From assembly GCA_951799445.1 (NCBI GenBank), contig OX637288.1:5272501-5336500 (forward strand): a DNA stretch of 64,000 nt, read 5' to 3'. Under the pieces are notes generated by a model. It was not told where the DNA came from. It saw nothing but the letters and a program-made list of their open reading frames with translations, and made no database searches. This stretch comes from Pseudisothecium myosuroides (taxonomy: Eukaryota; Streptophyta; Bryopsida; Hypnales; Lembophyllaceae). A program made the translations under genes and the position numbers. Of this stretch, positions 12,411-25,048 are shown piece by piece (positions within the stretch are counted from its first letter, which is position 1; every line of letters begins with the position of its first letter).

Positions 12411-12785
12411 TGGAATTGGGTGTTGGGTGGGATTGGGTGCGTCTACCTTAGCATATGCTCAAATCCATGTGTGGCCCTTTGTTCCGCCTCCCAAAGCTTC
12501 ATCTCTTCTCTTGGCCCTTAGATTTTATGTAGACGGCACTTTAGGATGCACTTCTCAACTCCGGCTGCATTGCCTAGCTGAAGGCTCAATTTGGAGCCCA
12601 TCTTCACCCTCAAAATAGAGTTAAAATTTGGGCCAAATTTAATAGCATTTGGCTTCAATCTCCGGTCCTTACTAGTAGAAAAGGTTCCAACATTTACTGG
12701 AATAAGAGGGGTCCTCCCTCTTGTTCTTTCCATTAGGCTTCTTACTTGGTTCTTGTTCCTTTTGGACGTTGCTAGCACACGAGTA

Positions 12786-13170
12786 TAGAGCGGTGAGCGG
12801 CGAGCGGGGAGCGGGAATTGTTGAGCGGGGAGCTGAATTGTTGGAAGGAAAATAAAAAAAGTGGAAAAAAATGGATGGAAAAGTGGATGAAAGTTGAAGA
12901 AAAAATGGATGAAATTTTAGAAAAAAATTTGAAATTGTATGGAAGAAATGGAAGAAAGTGGTTGGAGGAAACGGATGAAAGGAAATGGAAGAAATGGATG
13001 GAAGTATTTTTAAGAAATGGATTAAAAAAATAGATGAGTGCATGAAGACTGTGGTTGGAAGCGGATGAAAAAAATGGATGAAAGTGGATGAAAAATATGG
13101 ATGAAAGTGGATGGAAAATATGGATGAAAAATATGGATGAAAAGACATGGTGACAAAGTCTTCGAAAAAT
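12786..13170 (+). repeat. Minisatellite pair: GAGCGGGGAGC block plus GGATGAAAGT array
   Basis: A block of GAGCGGGGAGC-type repeats (about 12786-12836) is followed by a degenerate array of GGATGAAAGT/GGATGGAAAA units to about 13170. The same two blocks occur in reverse order and orientation at 37618-38075. Open frames across the array (HPYFSS- or ERKWKKW-like peptides) are simple-repeat translations. Confidence 0.8.
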
Positions 13171-13174
13171 GGGT

Positions 13175-14296
13175 TACACTTGAAAATCCCAACTTCATCC
13201 ACAAGAGACTAGAACAAGCGAAATAAATTAAACTACATCAACACAATGGGAACATCAAATCTTTCATGAAAGTGGTTGAACATTATTGCTTTGGTCCCGA
13301 AGTTCCAATCTCTTCAGTTATCCTTTGGTACCTTTTACCTTTTTGCCAAGGTCTTCTAAGATTGCCTTACAAAAACTTACAAGACCTAGTCGCTTCTATC
13401 CGCTTCTGCTTGCATATTAGGATTAGCACTTTCAGCATCATCGTTTCATTGAGTGCTATTTGAGGGTCCATGTTCGGTTTAGGCTTTAGGGCATCATCTT
13501 CTTCTTTATTATCATTACGTGCCAACTACCTCACCATCTGCCTGACATTCATCATGCACCTCCTACAGCAGAGGAGGCATTCATTCGTCAATACCACTAA
13601 ACTAATGAATTGCATGTCCCATCGAATATACACTTAGAAGGCCATCCTCTTATGGTTGCAAGGGCAAGCAAGACAATAATTCTAATGTGTTAATAGAGGA
13701 ATACGTCATCTGGTTGAAGAAAATGCATGATGAATGTCACAAAGATGTCAAGCGTGTTGGATAATGATTGAAGTACAGATCACAAGTAATAATACTTCAG
13801 CAACAATGACACTGAGCACTCCAAATGAGTAAAGGGACCCTAGATATGAATGAAAATTGTAATCTTCAATTTCTGTATCCACTACATGCACTCAACCCAC
13901 TAGTGTGTAATGTCACTTAGTACTACTTTCAAGTGTACCCTCGCAATCTGATGTCTTCGATTCGAGAACTACAACAATGACCTTGTCACAACTACATGCA
14001 TGCGGAGATTCTTAACGGTGACACAAACAACCTCATCTTCACAAAATGCCAAACCACGGCAATGCCTGGCACAAACCAATAACTGCGTCGTATATCACCT
14101 TATCCGACTCAATCTAAGCAATACATGCCATGCCACAAAAACGCAGGCTGCCCACCCTGTGAAGGTGCGCATCTTAGGTACCCTGTCAACTTGGGCAAGG
14201 TGGACAAGCTGCCCACCCCGTCGAAAACACTTGATGCCCATGACGAAAAGTTGGGCAGGGTGCTGTTTTAGAGCAGGCCGTTGAGCTCATGAGAAG
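13175..14296. other. Intergenic before the left inverted arm
   Basis: No gene that I can support. Around 14140-14270 there are short CTGCCCACCC repeats and their complement GGGCAGGGTG, but no clear element. Confidence 0.35.
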
Positions 14297-15588
14297 GTGT
14301 GAGCTCCCAATTTGTCACTTGGGACTCGTAGAATTATTTTTTTGAAGATTTGCAATTTAAAGTTGATAAAAGTATAGAAAAACCCATAAAAAGAGTGTAG
14401 AACCGAAATAGGGTTGTGTCATACCCATTATAGTATTTGGTCTAGATTTGTGTTTTTTACTTTGAATCCCCCAAACCTTGCCTAAAAATAGTATAGAAAT
14501 AACGAAAAGGTTAGATTTGGAGGATTCGAGTCACACAGCCCCAAAAGGGCTAAATCCCACCATGAATGTGGCGATTCATGGCTAGGTCGGTCCGAGGGAT
14601 CCACAGTGAGGCCACTAGGTCGGGTCCTAGAGTTAGATTTAGAATTCCCCATTAGATCGACGAATTCCCAAAATCCCGATTGTTAGCATGCAGGAGCCAC
14701 TCATGCAAGACCGGGCCCGTAGAGGAATCTACAGCCCAAGGATGGTGTTCTAGGGTGAATCCCATGCCAGGAGTCCAACGGCAAAATCGGTTCGTCAAGA
14801 TTCCTCCACCTGCAAAAGATTCTCGCACCGTCGCTAATTCGAGGAGATGGCCAGTTTTAAATCTTCATTGACCAATCGTGTCAGGTACGAAAACACACCC
14901 GCAAGTCTTTCATGCGACTCCCTGAGAGGTCACGTGAAAAATCCCGGCATCTTCCGACTTGCAGAAGAACCTTTTCCGGGTGGTCAACCCTCCTAACCTC
15001 CGACGGGAATTTCATGGAAATTACCCAGGTTACAATAAAATCTCACTAAAAATTAGACTAGCTTGTTTTATGTTAATAATGCGCTCCGTGAAGTTTCACA
15101 ACATTCCGATAGCCGCAAGTACCCGAACCGGCGAGATTCCTCGGGAATTAACCACGTGGCAAGGTCCCCGCCACGTTGACCGGCATTCCGGGACCATACG
15201 ATGGCGAAACGAAGTCAACCAAAAGTCCTTCCCGACTCTCTCGCACCTACCGGAGACCCTAGGCTATTCACATTTTTCAAAATAGGAGACCCCCAAGATT
15301 TAGGATTTTACCACAATTTGGTTTTTAAACTAAATTAGCCTACGATGGGTTTTTGGCCTCGGTACGAGGGGTTGAGGGGTTTAGGACTAAACACGGCGAT
15401 CTGGATCCAACGGCGCAATTCGTTTGATGAATGGAGCTAATCTCCAAAAGTTAGGATGTTGGTCCAGCATAGATGGTAGAAGTAGAAATTTAGGATGTAG
15501 GATGAAAATCTTTGAGGATGAGGATGAAAATCCCCGTTGATAAGGTTACCTTAGAGCTTTAGAGAAAGGGATGAGCCCTTGGGAAACA

Positions 15589-15596
15589 TATATAAG
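15589..15596 (+). promoter_or_regulatory. TATA box of the left arm
   Basis: TATATAAG followed ~20 bp later by a TCTCTCTCTAAAACACC pyrimidine-rich stretch that could hold the start of transcription. The same TATATAAG is conserved in the inverted arm (29911-29918, minus). Confidence 0.55.
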
Positions 15597-16019
15597 GGCC
15601 CCATTTCTCTCTCTAAAACACCCCCTCACTTTTGTTTGGGTCCGTGGGTCCAATTTGCTTTGGATATTTTTGCGTTTGAAGCCAAAAACCTCTACGGTGT
15701 TTTTGGAGCACTTTTTGCTCCATTGTTGCTAGATTTCAAGCTTTGAAGGTCCTTAGGGGGTCCTTCTATCTTGCCTTGTGTACTTCTCATACGTTGTTGT
15801 ACCTTTGTTATGAGTTAAGAGTCCTTGTTTCTCTCTTGTAGTTCCTTTGTGATCTAACTTGTGAGTTTAGGAGTCTTTTGGTGTCTTGTCCTAATCCTAA
15901 AGTCACCCCCCACCATACCTTGGCGATGCCGCTTTGGGGGGCCTTTAGCTTGTGAAGTTGTGTGTCTTTACGTGTCCTAACCGTGTTGGTTTTCCTCACG
16001 TGTATTCTCATCCTCTTCT

Positions 16020-16260
16020 AATCTTCCCCTTGTTGTGTGGACCCCCCCTCGGGACGGCGAAGCTTTGGCTTTGTCACATGTGTTTCTCAAGTCTGTCTTT
16101 TCTACCTTCTTCTAATATTCCCTTTGTTGCGTGGACCTCCCCTCGGGACGGCGAAGTTTTGGCTTTGTCACGTGTGTTCCTTAAGTTTGTCTTTTCTACC
16201 TTCTTCTAATATTCCCCTTGTTGTGTGAAACCCCCCCACGGCGACGAAGCTTTGTACTAG
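16020..16260 (+). repeat. ~95-bp tandem repeat in the left arm
   Basis: Units carry GGGACGGCGAAGCTTTGGCTTTGTCAC-type sequence with anchors near 16050, 16144 and 16240. Diverged partial units (ACGGCGGAGCTTTGAACC) continue to about 16380. The inverted arm has more copies (29.09-29.50 kb). Confidence 0.7.
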
Positions 16261-17468
16261 TAACCACGTCAAGTCCTATAGTGTGTGTTAAAATAGTCTT
16301 AGACGGCGGAGCTTTGAACCTGTGGAGTGTTACAAGTTCTAAAGTTGGTGTTAAAACCATTTTTACGGCGGAGCCTTGAACCTCCATAGCCTTAGATTCC
16401 AAAGTCTAGTTTCCAAGACCTTCTTGGAAAAGTCCAAAGTTTAGCTTCTAAGATTGGTCACGAGTTTCTAGGAAGAGAGTGACCATCCCGTAACACTTAG
16501 CTTAGGTGACCGTTCTAAAAATTTGGGGCCTAACTCCCCGGACGGCGAAGCTTCAATCTTGGCCCTAACCCCCTACTAAAAATCCAATTTAAGTTTGTGT
16601 TAGTGGGTTCCCCTAAGGGAACCCGGTTGTGTGGATTTTTTGGGAAGGGCAGCTAGTACCCCGGACCAGCATACAGCCAGCATATCGGGCCAGCATACAG
16701 CCAGCCATACCGGACCGGCATACCAAACCAGCCGGCAGCCAGCCATACAGCCAGCATACATCGGGCAGTCAGCTTAACTGAGCTGAACATCAACATCGGG
16801 CTAGTCTGTTTGACTGAACTGAACATCAGCCATCGGGCTAGTCAGCTTGGCTAACTGAACTAAATTTCTGGATTTCCAGAACTAAACGGGACGATGCCCT
16901 GCGGGGCCCCAACCACCCTTTTTTTTAATTTTTTGATCTTTTAAAGTCTGAAATTTTGGAATCCAGTTGGGGAGAGGAAAAAACTCAACTTGGAACTTCA
17001 AAAACACAAGAGAAAAGGGGGGGAGAAATAGAAGCTGCCACTCCACGCGCCACATGCACAAAAACATCCGATCCTACTTGCATCACCACTCACACCTACA
17101 CACAACGGAAGGAAATTAGGGAGAAGGATGTGTTATAGGAGTGGAAAGGAGAGAGACGATGAATAGTGCCTAGCTAGGAGATTAGGTAGGAAATCTAGAA
17201 GAACTCCTTGCAACCGTTGGGAGGAGGATTAGGATGACACAAAGCAAGGTTGCGTAAGAGGGTAGGAAGAACATTTAAACCCTTCTCGTAGTTTGAAACC
17301 ATAGTGTAAGACTCATAAAAGCTTAGGTGGAATAGTGCTAGTGTAGAAGAGAGGGGAAGAAAGAAAGAAAGGAGGAAGGGAAAGAGGGAGTTTAGATCAT
17401 CAAAATTGTAATATTTTCTCAATAAGCGGTGAGCTCGGAAAAAATTCAAAACAAAGCCAAAGACTACC

Positions 17469-17531
17469 ATGGAGCGTGAGGATGTACACGTGGACGTGGA
17501 CGAAGTTATTTCCGACACCGGAAGTGAAGAG
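17469..17531 (+). CDS. Conserved 63-bp first exon in the left arm
   Basis: ATG at 17469 opens 21 codons (MEREDVHVDVDEVIS then DTGSEE), ending in GAG|GTGAGT, a good splice donor. The inverted arm has the same exon (27828-27766) with the same donor. Of the codons that differ, four are synonymous (GAT/GAC, GAA/GAG, ATT/ATC, GGA/GGT) and two change the residue (Arg/His, Asp/Lys). This suggests the exon was under coding constraint. It is acidic and too short to identify. The downstream exons are not recognisable, because the arm's homology ends in the intron-like stretch. Confidence 0.5.
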
Positions 17532-19310
17532 GTGAGTTTTTGATTTAATCTTTGATGTTTCTCCCTAATTAGCATTTATTTTCCTAATCAGCCCTTAGAG
17601 CGTGATTAGCACCCGAGATTAGTGCAAATTAGAAGTTTAGATTCAAAAAGTTATAGATTAGTGATAGAGGTTTCCAAAAACATCTTATAACTAAAATTTG
17701 ACCGTAAACTGACCGCGTTAGGCTAAGTTAAGCGGTAGGGGGTAGAACGGAGGAATTTTAATTAAATTTGATCCACAAGGAACAATGGACGGAAATTAGG
17801 ATTAGATTAGAAGGAGGATTTAGGATTAAAATTAAAGATCAAATAACGGTTTAAAAACCTAGAGTTAAATTAAGATTTTAATTAGGGAAGTTAAAATTCA
17901 AAAGTCGAAATTTGGAGTTAACTTTGGGAGGTAAAAAGTAGAGTAGGAAATAGAAGTCAAAAGTAGAATCCACTTAGGAAGTAGATTGTTGAGTTAGAAA
18001 TAGAGTTAAAATTAGAAGTCAAAACCCTAGAGTTAAAAGTTGGAATTAAATTTAGGAGGGTAACATTTAGAGTTAATCTAGGATTAAAACAATAGGATTA
18101 AATTTGGAAGTAGGAGTCAAAAGTCAAAAGTCAAAAGTTTAGATTGAATTTAAAGGTTAAATTTTAAAGTCAATAGGGGAGTAAAAGGTTAGAGTGAAAA
18201 GCTAAAAGTAGAAGTTAAAACTTAGAGGTAGAAGTAAAATTTTAGAGTTAGTTGGAAGTAGAAAAATCTAGAATCAAAGTGAGAATGTAGAGTTAAATTT
18301 GGAGGTTAAGATTAGGGATTAATTTTAGAAATAAAAATTTAGAGCTAAAAGTCAAAAACCTAGAGTTAAATTAGGAGTAAAAATCTACAGTAAAAAAGTG
18401 AAAAGTTAGAGTTAACTTTAGAGGGTAAATCTTAGAGTAGTTTAGAAATGAGAATATAGAATTAAAAGTGAAACTTAGAATTACCCTAGAAGGTTAAAAC
18501 TCGGAAGTTAGGAGTTGAAGTTGATTTAGAAGTAAAAACCTAGAGTCAAAAGTCAAAACATAGAATAGAAGTCGGTAGTTAATACCTAGAACCAAGCTGA
18601 AGAAGTAAAATCTAGAGTTACATTAAGAAGTTGGAACTTTAGGGGTAGCTTTTAAAAGTAGAACTTCTAGGTGGAGTCTTAGAAACCCAAGATAGTCTAA
18701 GGGTTCATGGAAGGAACATAGGGGTTCCCCTTTTTACGTAGTTAGGAACGTTAGAAATGACGCCAATTACCCAGTCGACCCTCGACATAGGATAGATAGT
18801 TAGGGAGTCAAGATTCACTACTAGAAAAGGGGGCCCTAATCAACAAAAAATTAATGCACTTACGTTGATTACAATAAAAAAAAATTGGGCTCTGTTGATT
18901 TGGCAATCCTCCAAACATCAATCAACATGATTTGGTTGATTTGAACAAAAAAAAAATTTGCTTAGTTGATTCAGCAATCCTCTCAATATCATTTTCATTT
19001 TCCCACATATTGTAATAGTAAGATAGGGCCGGCCAAAAATAATTATTTAAAAGTATGCCAAAAAATAAATAAAATGAATAAAAAAAAATGTCAAATTCAG
19101 CAAAAAATTAAATGATCAAAATTTTGTAAAAAATCAAAATGTCCAATATTAGCGGGAAAGTCCAAAATAAAGTCCAATGACCATTTAAAATCAAGATATT
19201 CTATATGGCAAGGTGATGGACTTATGGTGACTCCCAAAAATAATTGGCTACTATATAAATTGTTTTAATAAATTAAAAAATTGGAAATATTAAGAGAAAT
19301 TTTGACATGC

Positions 19311-19901
19311 TGTATAAAAGGGATTCTACCTTTATGTACAATTTCACTTAGAATGGATTATATTTAGACTTATTATTATTTGAATGAAATTTTTATGGAA
19401 AAATAACTTTTTTGTGGAAAGTCAAAATGTCTCATTTCTTTTTATAGGAAGAATGTGCATCTTGACTAGAATCACATACTACAAGATCCATGAATATTGG
19501 ATTTTTATTGATTGATATCTTATTGATTAAAATTGGACTTTTTAATTTTTCACTCCATAAATTGCAAATATGTTTTTGATATATATAGTTATTTGATGTT
19601 ATTTTGAATTTTTATTTTATTTTTTTGCAATCTATGGAATGAAAAATAAAAAAATAAAAATTTTGAGGTCAAATTTTAATCAATAAGATTTCAATCCATA
19701 AAATTCAATCAATAAAAATTTAAAATTCATGGAACTTATAATATGTAATTCTAGTCAAGATGTATATTCTTCCTATAAAAAGAAATGAGACATTTTGACT
19801 TTTCACAGAAAAATTATTTTTACATAAAAATTTCATTCAAATAATAATAGGTCTAAGTATAGTCCATTCTAAGTGAAATTGTAGAATCCCTTTTGTACAA
19901 C
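19311..19901. mobile_element. Foldback element inside the CACTA
   Basis: Near-palindromic over about 590 bp. The left arm reads AAAAGGGATTCTAC, ACAATTTCACTTAGAATGG, CTCATTTCTTTTTATAGG and TCTTGACTAGAAT; the right arm returns the same blocks inverted (19.75-19.90 kb). The centre near 19.6 kb is a run of A and T. No coding capacity. Confidence 0.75.
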
Positions 19902-20166
19902 AATATGCCCAATTTTCACTTCACAATTCTAGTTTCTCAATTTATGAGAGCAATTTATATGGTGGCCCCAACTACTACTAGGAGTCACCGTTTTTCATTG
20001 ACATTTAGTAAAAATGATAGTAGAGAGGTTGTTTTTACAATGAAATCCATTGTTCATCATGAATTATCAAAGAATATGGGATAATTTGAAGATGAGAGCT
20101 TGACTGCTCATTGTCAAAATGTAGGAATTGTGTGCAAAGTAGAATTTCAAACCTCATTTTGTCATA

Positions 20167-20457
20167 GTAGAATATCTTTTTTCAAAGATTTTTGAATTAA
20201 AAAAAGCTGTGAAATCAAGCCAAATTTCATTTCCAAAAAACCGTTTGATGTTTCAAGCCTCCAATCAAAAGTTATGGACAAATTTCAAAATGGGTGTTTG
20301 AAATTGTCAAAAAAAATGTCCCTTCTAACCCCTCTCTCAAATTTGTCCATAACTTTTAATTGAAGGCTTCAAATCTCAAACGGATTTTTGGAGATGAAAT
20401 TTAGATTCATTTTCTACAACAACTTAGTTCAAAGTTTTTTGAAAAAAGTAATTCTAC
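20167..20457. mobile_element. Hairpin MITE copy 2
   Basis: GTAGAAT...TTTTTTCAAA on the left faces TTTGAAAAAAGTAATTCTAC on the right. The internal stem contains CCTCCAATCAAAAGTTATGG and its inverse. It is the same family as 9551-9850. Confidence 0.7.
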
Positions 20458-21828
20458 AATGCCTAAATGAGGTCTGTGTCGTAGCACAAGGAAGCACAAA
20501 TCCTACCTTTAGGCGTTTTAATTGACAAAACACCCAAGATGACCCGTGTATCGTTCCCAAAGGATTTTACCGTAGTTTCCTCAATATATTCGGATTAGGA
20601 TTAGGAAACCCAAAACCCAAGACAACAGGAATCCGGAATTGAAACCCGGATACTGCCTCTTAAACACCCTTATTTCCAAAATATTCTCTCATCCAACCCA
20701 TACAATTTCACACTACTTCACCAGACATGGAGGAGTGTCATTATCCTGTGCCTCTCCCTATCTAGATTAACAACTTATCACCCAGTAGTGCGGATGCGGA
20801 ATCGGAAGGAGTGTCATAATCCTGTTCCTCTTCCAAATCCGGATCCGGACCCTGTATCCTTAGTAACAGATAGTAGAAGTTTAACCTCATATACGGAGGG
20901 GTTCGCTCTTAGATTAAGGAAGGACGCGTAAATCCTACCCTCCAGATGATTAAAGTGACTGAAGACTTCACTAAAAGAAAATAATAAAAAAGACAGAAAA
21001 AGAATGGGATGCAAGTTCTTCCTCACAACTAACCCGGAAACTAATCCGCGCCAGCAGGTCACTCAAAAAACCCCTACAATCCCCACATTACTACAATGAC
21101 AGACCAATCCGGACGTAATCCAAAGAGGAGTACGTGGTACCTTGCTAACTAGGAGATTCCTCCAACCTTCCAGTTCCTCTCTTCCGGTTACAACAAGACC
21201 TCTCAGACGTCAGCTAGCGTTTGCCCTTCCTCTCAAGGACTCACCTAACCTAGGAATGGCTATCTCGGTCAGAAGACTCCCAAGAAACATCAACAGATAG
21301 AATTTCCTCCGAGTACACAAAGTTTACAGAACCAATCCTCAATACTCTCGGATACGGATCCGGACAGAATCCGGGGACGACTTCTCTCCTCAAATCTTCA
21401 CTACCAAACTACCTGAACTAGCAATGACCAAAACACCGCCTAACCCCTCAACACAAGACCAAGACTTTTCAGACCAGTACTCATGGAGTTGAAATCCAAG
21501 CTTTCTTTGCAGAAAGTGAATAGGAAAACAAGAATATGAAAACGCCCGGAGTTGAAACTAACTTCCAACCCCTAAATAACAACCCAAGGGAAACCCTAAA
21601 GGTCCCCAGCAATCCAAAAGAAAAGGACCAAAGAATGACACGCGTCATTCCTTATCCTTCTGAGTTGACTTCCTACCAGCCGATCCGCAAAATGTGGATC
21701 TCAGATCCTAAAATCCCGGAAACTGAAGTCCAGGTGCATCCTTTTAAAATGCAGCTAACTAACTGCTTCCTTGCTACTTTAAAAACTTGAGTTTAACCAT
21801 GCAAGGATTAACTCAAGCAACTTCCTAA

Positions 21829-23742
21829 CTATTTCTTGGCCTTCTTCGGGGTAGGTTCCTCCTTGCTTGTTCCTTTCCGGAGTGGCTGTTTCCGGATTGG
21901 AGATGACTTGACCCCCTTCGATGATGTGCCCTTTGTTGGCGTCCCCTTCGAAGGTGTCTGCTTCTTACCCTTGGCATGGGAAGGAGAAATTGTCTCCACG
22001 TCTGAATCGTCCTCGGTTTCAGAATTCGGGATTGCTATCGGCTGGGATCCGGATTTCGTCGGGCTATCATCCTTTTTCGACGTACTTGGTGACTCTTCCT
22101 CTTCCGAGTGGTAACTCACGGGAGACACCTCTCTGGCACGCTTGCTTGTTTTCTTCTTCCTCGTTGACTTGGGAACATTCGGAGACTGCTTTGGATCCTT
22201 ACTCTGGGGAGTCCCGAAGTCGGATCCGGACTTCCTCTTCTCCTTGGATCCGGATGCACGTACTGATCCTTCCCCTTCCTCCGGCTTTAGCTTGGAGGCT
22301 CCCTTCCCTGGTGTCTTCTCCTCCTTCGGTTTTGGTATGACAGGTGGGGACATGGGGGCTTTCTTCGGATCTTGATAGAACCCCGACTGTTGAAGAACGT
22401 CCCGGATCTCGTACATCATCTTCTCTATTGATGTTGAATACTCCGCCAGTACCAACACTGTCTTCACGGCTGCTTCAGATCCTTCTTTCAGGATTCCCTC
22501 ATCAAACAACTTGGCTTTGTTGATCACACTCCCTGAGTAAGATACAAAGTTTCAGACTTTGCGAAGTGTGTCCTCAGCCTCAGAGGAAAGTTTCCTGACC
22601 TCCTTGCTTCCTGCCTCACTTTTCTCTAACTTCCGGGTCAGTTCCTCATTCCTCTCAGTCAACTCCCTAACCCGGGTTTCCCACTTACGGGATTCTTTAT
22701 CCCGAAGTAAACCCTCTACCTTCTTCGCGAGCTCGGATACCTCGATCCCACCTAACAGTCCACATACATTCTGGACTGCTCCTCTCTCGGTACTCAGCTC
22801 CTTACGAATCCTCTCGAGATCCTTAATGATCCTCCCAAGGGTTTTATCACGTAAACTTTCCGGTTCCTCAGATCCCCTTTGCTTACCCCTAGGCTTCTGT
22901 TGCTGGGGGAAGACCTCTCTGGCTCTCTCTGAGGATTCCTCCTTCTTTTCTGAAGATCCTCCCTCTGATTCCTCTTCTATCTCTTCCTCCTGTTTCTTAG
23001 GAGGAACGATGTTAAACTTCTGGATGGTGGCTGCAGCCTTATAGGTGGTTCTCTCATGACCTCTAAGTGTCCCTAGATAATCATAGAGGTGGAAGAGGAA
23101 GGGGCCAATTGCCGTGGCCTTAGTGTTACCTAGGGTAGAGACCATCTTTTCCACTAAATCTTTCACTATCTCTCCCCAGAATACCTTCCTCTCTCCGCTC
23201 AGGGCACTGAAGATCGTGTTTGCCCAAGTCACTGTGATCCGGGATGGGCGTTCTGAATACACTATTGGAGCTAGGAACTCTAACAATCTCTTCTCCCTAG
23301 CATTCTTGCAGCCCGCCACGAGGTAACCATCCTTCTTGTGGGGAGTGTCAGAAAACTTACCCTCCGCGAATTTGTGTGTCCGGGAGGCCATCCCGTCTCC
23401 TTCACGAGGAAAGTCATAAACTGCCCTCCATGTCTCGAGGGTCCATTTCCTTGGCAGTGCTCGGTGCGTCTTGTCCCACTCGTTGGACTGGTCCTTTGTC
23501 AGCTCCCGAATCATCTCCTCGTCCTTCAGGCCCCATGGTCGCCGTAGGAATCCGAGGCATCCGATTTGACCCAAATCCTCTTCCAACTGCTTCCGGTAAT
23601 TTTCTTCCTCCGGGATGATCGGGTGGATAGTCTTAGTTTTGAAGGCAACAGTCTCACTACCCTCACCCTTCACCATTGCACTCAAATATTTCTCCTCAAC
23701 CTGCCACGCACAATCCTCACACAAGCCCTCCAATACAGGAAA
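21829..23742 (-). pseudogene. Broken gag-like or transposon-accessory gene
   Basis: A single minus-strand frame of about 638 codons is interrupted by one in-frame TGA at 22552-22554; the frame continues without shift on both sides. The upstream part, about 396 codons, has a globular region (FWGEIVKDLVEKM, GPFLFHLYDYLGTL), an acidic linker rich in Glu and Ser, and a coiled coil (RELTERNEELTRKLEK) just before the stop. The downstream part is Lys/Ser/Pro-rich and basic, probably disordered and nucleic-acid binding. No ATG opens the frame: TAG|TTTCCT at 23742 looks like a splice acceptor, so an upstream exon is likely; the first internal ATG is about residue 23. The layout resembles gag or plant-transposon accessory proteins, but I recognise no named domain. 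Confidence 0.55.
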
Positions 23743-25048
23743 CTACAGATCCTTCTTTCACAAACTCCGGTACTAAGCTATCCGGATCAGGAAACTAGGA
23801 ACCCTCCTTCTTCACACTCTGATCTGCAAACCACCGCTCCGAGAATTCTAAGGATGTTCCCTCAATTCAGAATGAAAAATGAAGAAAGAAGTTTTCCTCT
23901 TCCTGGGTATCTCCCAAACTATCCGTTTCCAGCCGTTTTAGGGTTACCGTTTCCGCCGCAATCCCGGAAGACTGTGACCGTTTAAACGACTCTCCCTAAC
24001 TTCCGGTAGAGCCGTTGGATCTCAGGATTGCCCTAACGGCTTCCTGTTGGATCTCCGGTATCCTCCTGCATAGGTTCACGCCCGGCCCAGTACTTGGGTA
24101 ACTTCCGGATTGATACCCTGTTCCGGTTCCGGTTTCCTGATTTAATCGGGAAACTCTAATTCTATTTCTTAACTATATTATCTGTTTAGAGATGTTCTAA
24201 CACAGATATATCTTAATTCTAGTAAAACTCGTATTTCAGCCTTATAAAAAGCCAAAAATTTTACCAGTTCCCACTCTTTTTATCATATTTCTAACTAACT
24301 AACGTTATCCTTACATTTTGTGCTCCCACAGTCTGAAATTCTACTTAAACCACAATTCCTACTTTTGACTTAAGTATGAGCGGTTGAGCTCCTACTATTC
24401 CTCATTCTTTACAAATCCCATATGGGTTGTCCTACCTCCTACCACCCCACTTGTATAAAGGCCTTGTCTTTCCCTCTCTTCAAATACCAAGGTAAGCTAC
24501 ATTCAAAGTTAAATTGGAATGTATGTTGGATTATTTGGAATGTAGTGGTGGATTTTGGCATTCGAAGCTCTATAGTAGTATATATTTATTGAATTATTTT
24601 GAATATAATACTGGATTTTTTAAAGTTGAATTTTAAATTTAAGAATTTAATTTGGAAACTTTAATTAATTATTTAATATCAATTTGTTGATTGTTGACAT
24701 GGCAATCTAATCCGTTTGGCCGTTCTAGTGACGTGGCAGTCTTGCTTGCGTGGCAAGTTCAGCCTATGTGGTAGCTTACGTGGCAAATTATTGAATAATA
24801 ATAATAATTTTTTCACTGTGACCGAATCAAGATATAAAATCAACATAGAAGTGTTGATTTTTGTCCGAATCAAAATGTCCTAATCCACTGTCCGAATTAA
24901 CATATATTTCTTGATTTTCTTGTTGAATCGGACACTGAATTCTCTAGTAGTGTCACATCACCCCCATATATTAAAAATTGTGGATAAAGGCATAGAACCT
25001 GGTCGGTGTTCGCTTTATTACCAACGGTGCGTAATCTAGCGCCCACAC

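Larger units (their letters stand above)
14297..18538 (+). repeat. Left arm of a large inverted repeat (element start GTGTGAGCTCC)
   Basis: This ~4.2 kb arm matches the reverse complement of 26605-31210 almost throughout. Homology starts at GTGTGAGCTCC at 14297 and ends near GAAGTTGATTT at 18538. In order it holds a GC-balanced 5' part, a TATATAAG box at 15589-15596, a ~95-bp tandem repeat (16020-16260), short CAGCATACAG repeats (16660-16790), a conserved 63-bp first exon (17469-17531) and a low-complexity intron-like stretch of TTAGAGTTAAAAGT units (17.6-18.54 kb). It may be the 5' part of a retroelement or one terminal repeat of a large DNA element. The 3 bp outside the left end and outside the right end are both AAG. 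Confidence 0.8.
18816..24952. mobile_element. CACTA-type DNA transposon (about 6.1 kb, possibly composite)
   Basis: Left terminus CACTACTAGAAAAGGG at 18816; right terminus, in reverse complement, CACTACTAGAGAATTC ending at 24952. Both ends carry GTTGATT/AATCAAC subterminal repeats. The flanking triplets (ATT and TCA) do not match, so the two ends may come from different insertions. Inside are two hairpin MITEs, a GC-richer segment (about 20.47-24.17 kb) with a broken minus-strand gene, and AT-rich ends. No CACTA transposase (TNP2-like) is visible, so it is non-autonomous. Confidence 0.6.

Noticed and set aside
12672..13202. 176-codon minus-strand frame (HPYFSSTFIHFFH-like)
   Set aside because: Simple-repeat translation of the GGATGAAAGT minisatellite; the frame at 37558-37959 is the same artefact.
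21836..23547. Plus-strand frames (serine-rich) over the gag-like gene
   Set aside because: Complementary shadows of the minus-strand gene, which has consistent composition, a coiled coil and a single frame.
24098..24112. Primer-binding site (GGTATCAA on the minus strand) proving a retrotransposon
   Set aside because: Only about 7-8 bases match the initiator Met tRNA complement and no paired LTRs were found; kept only as a weak hint.
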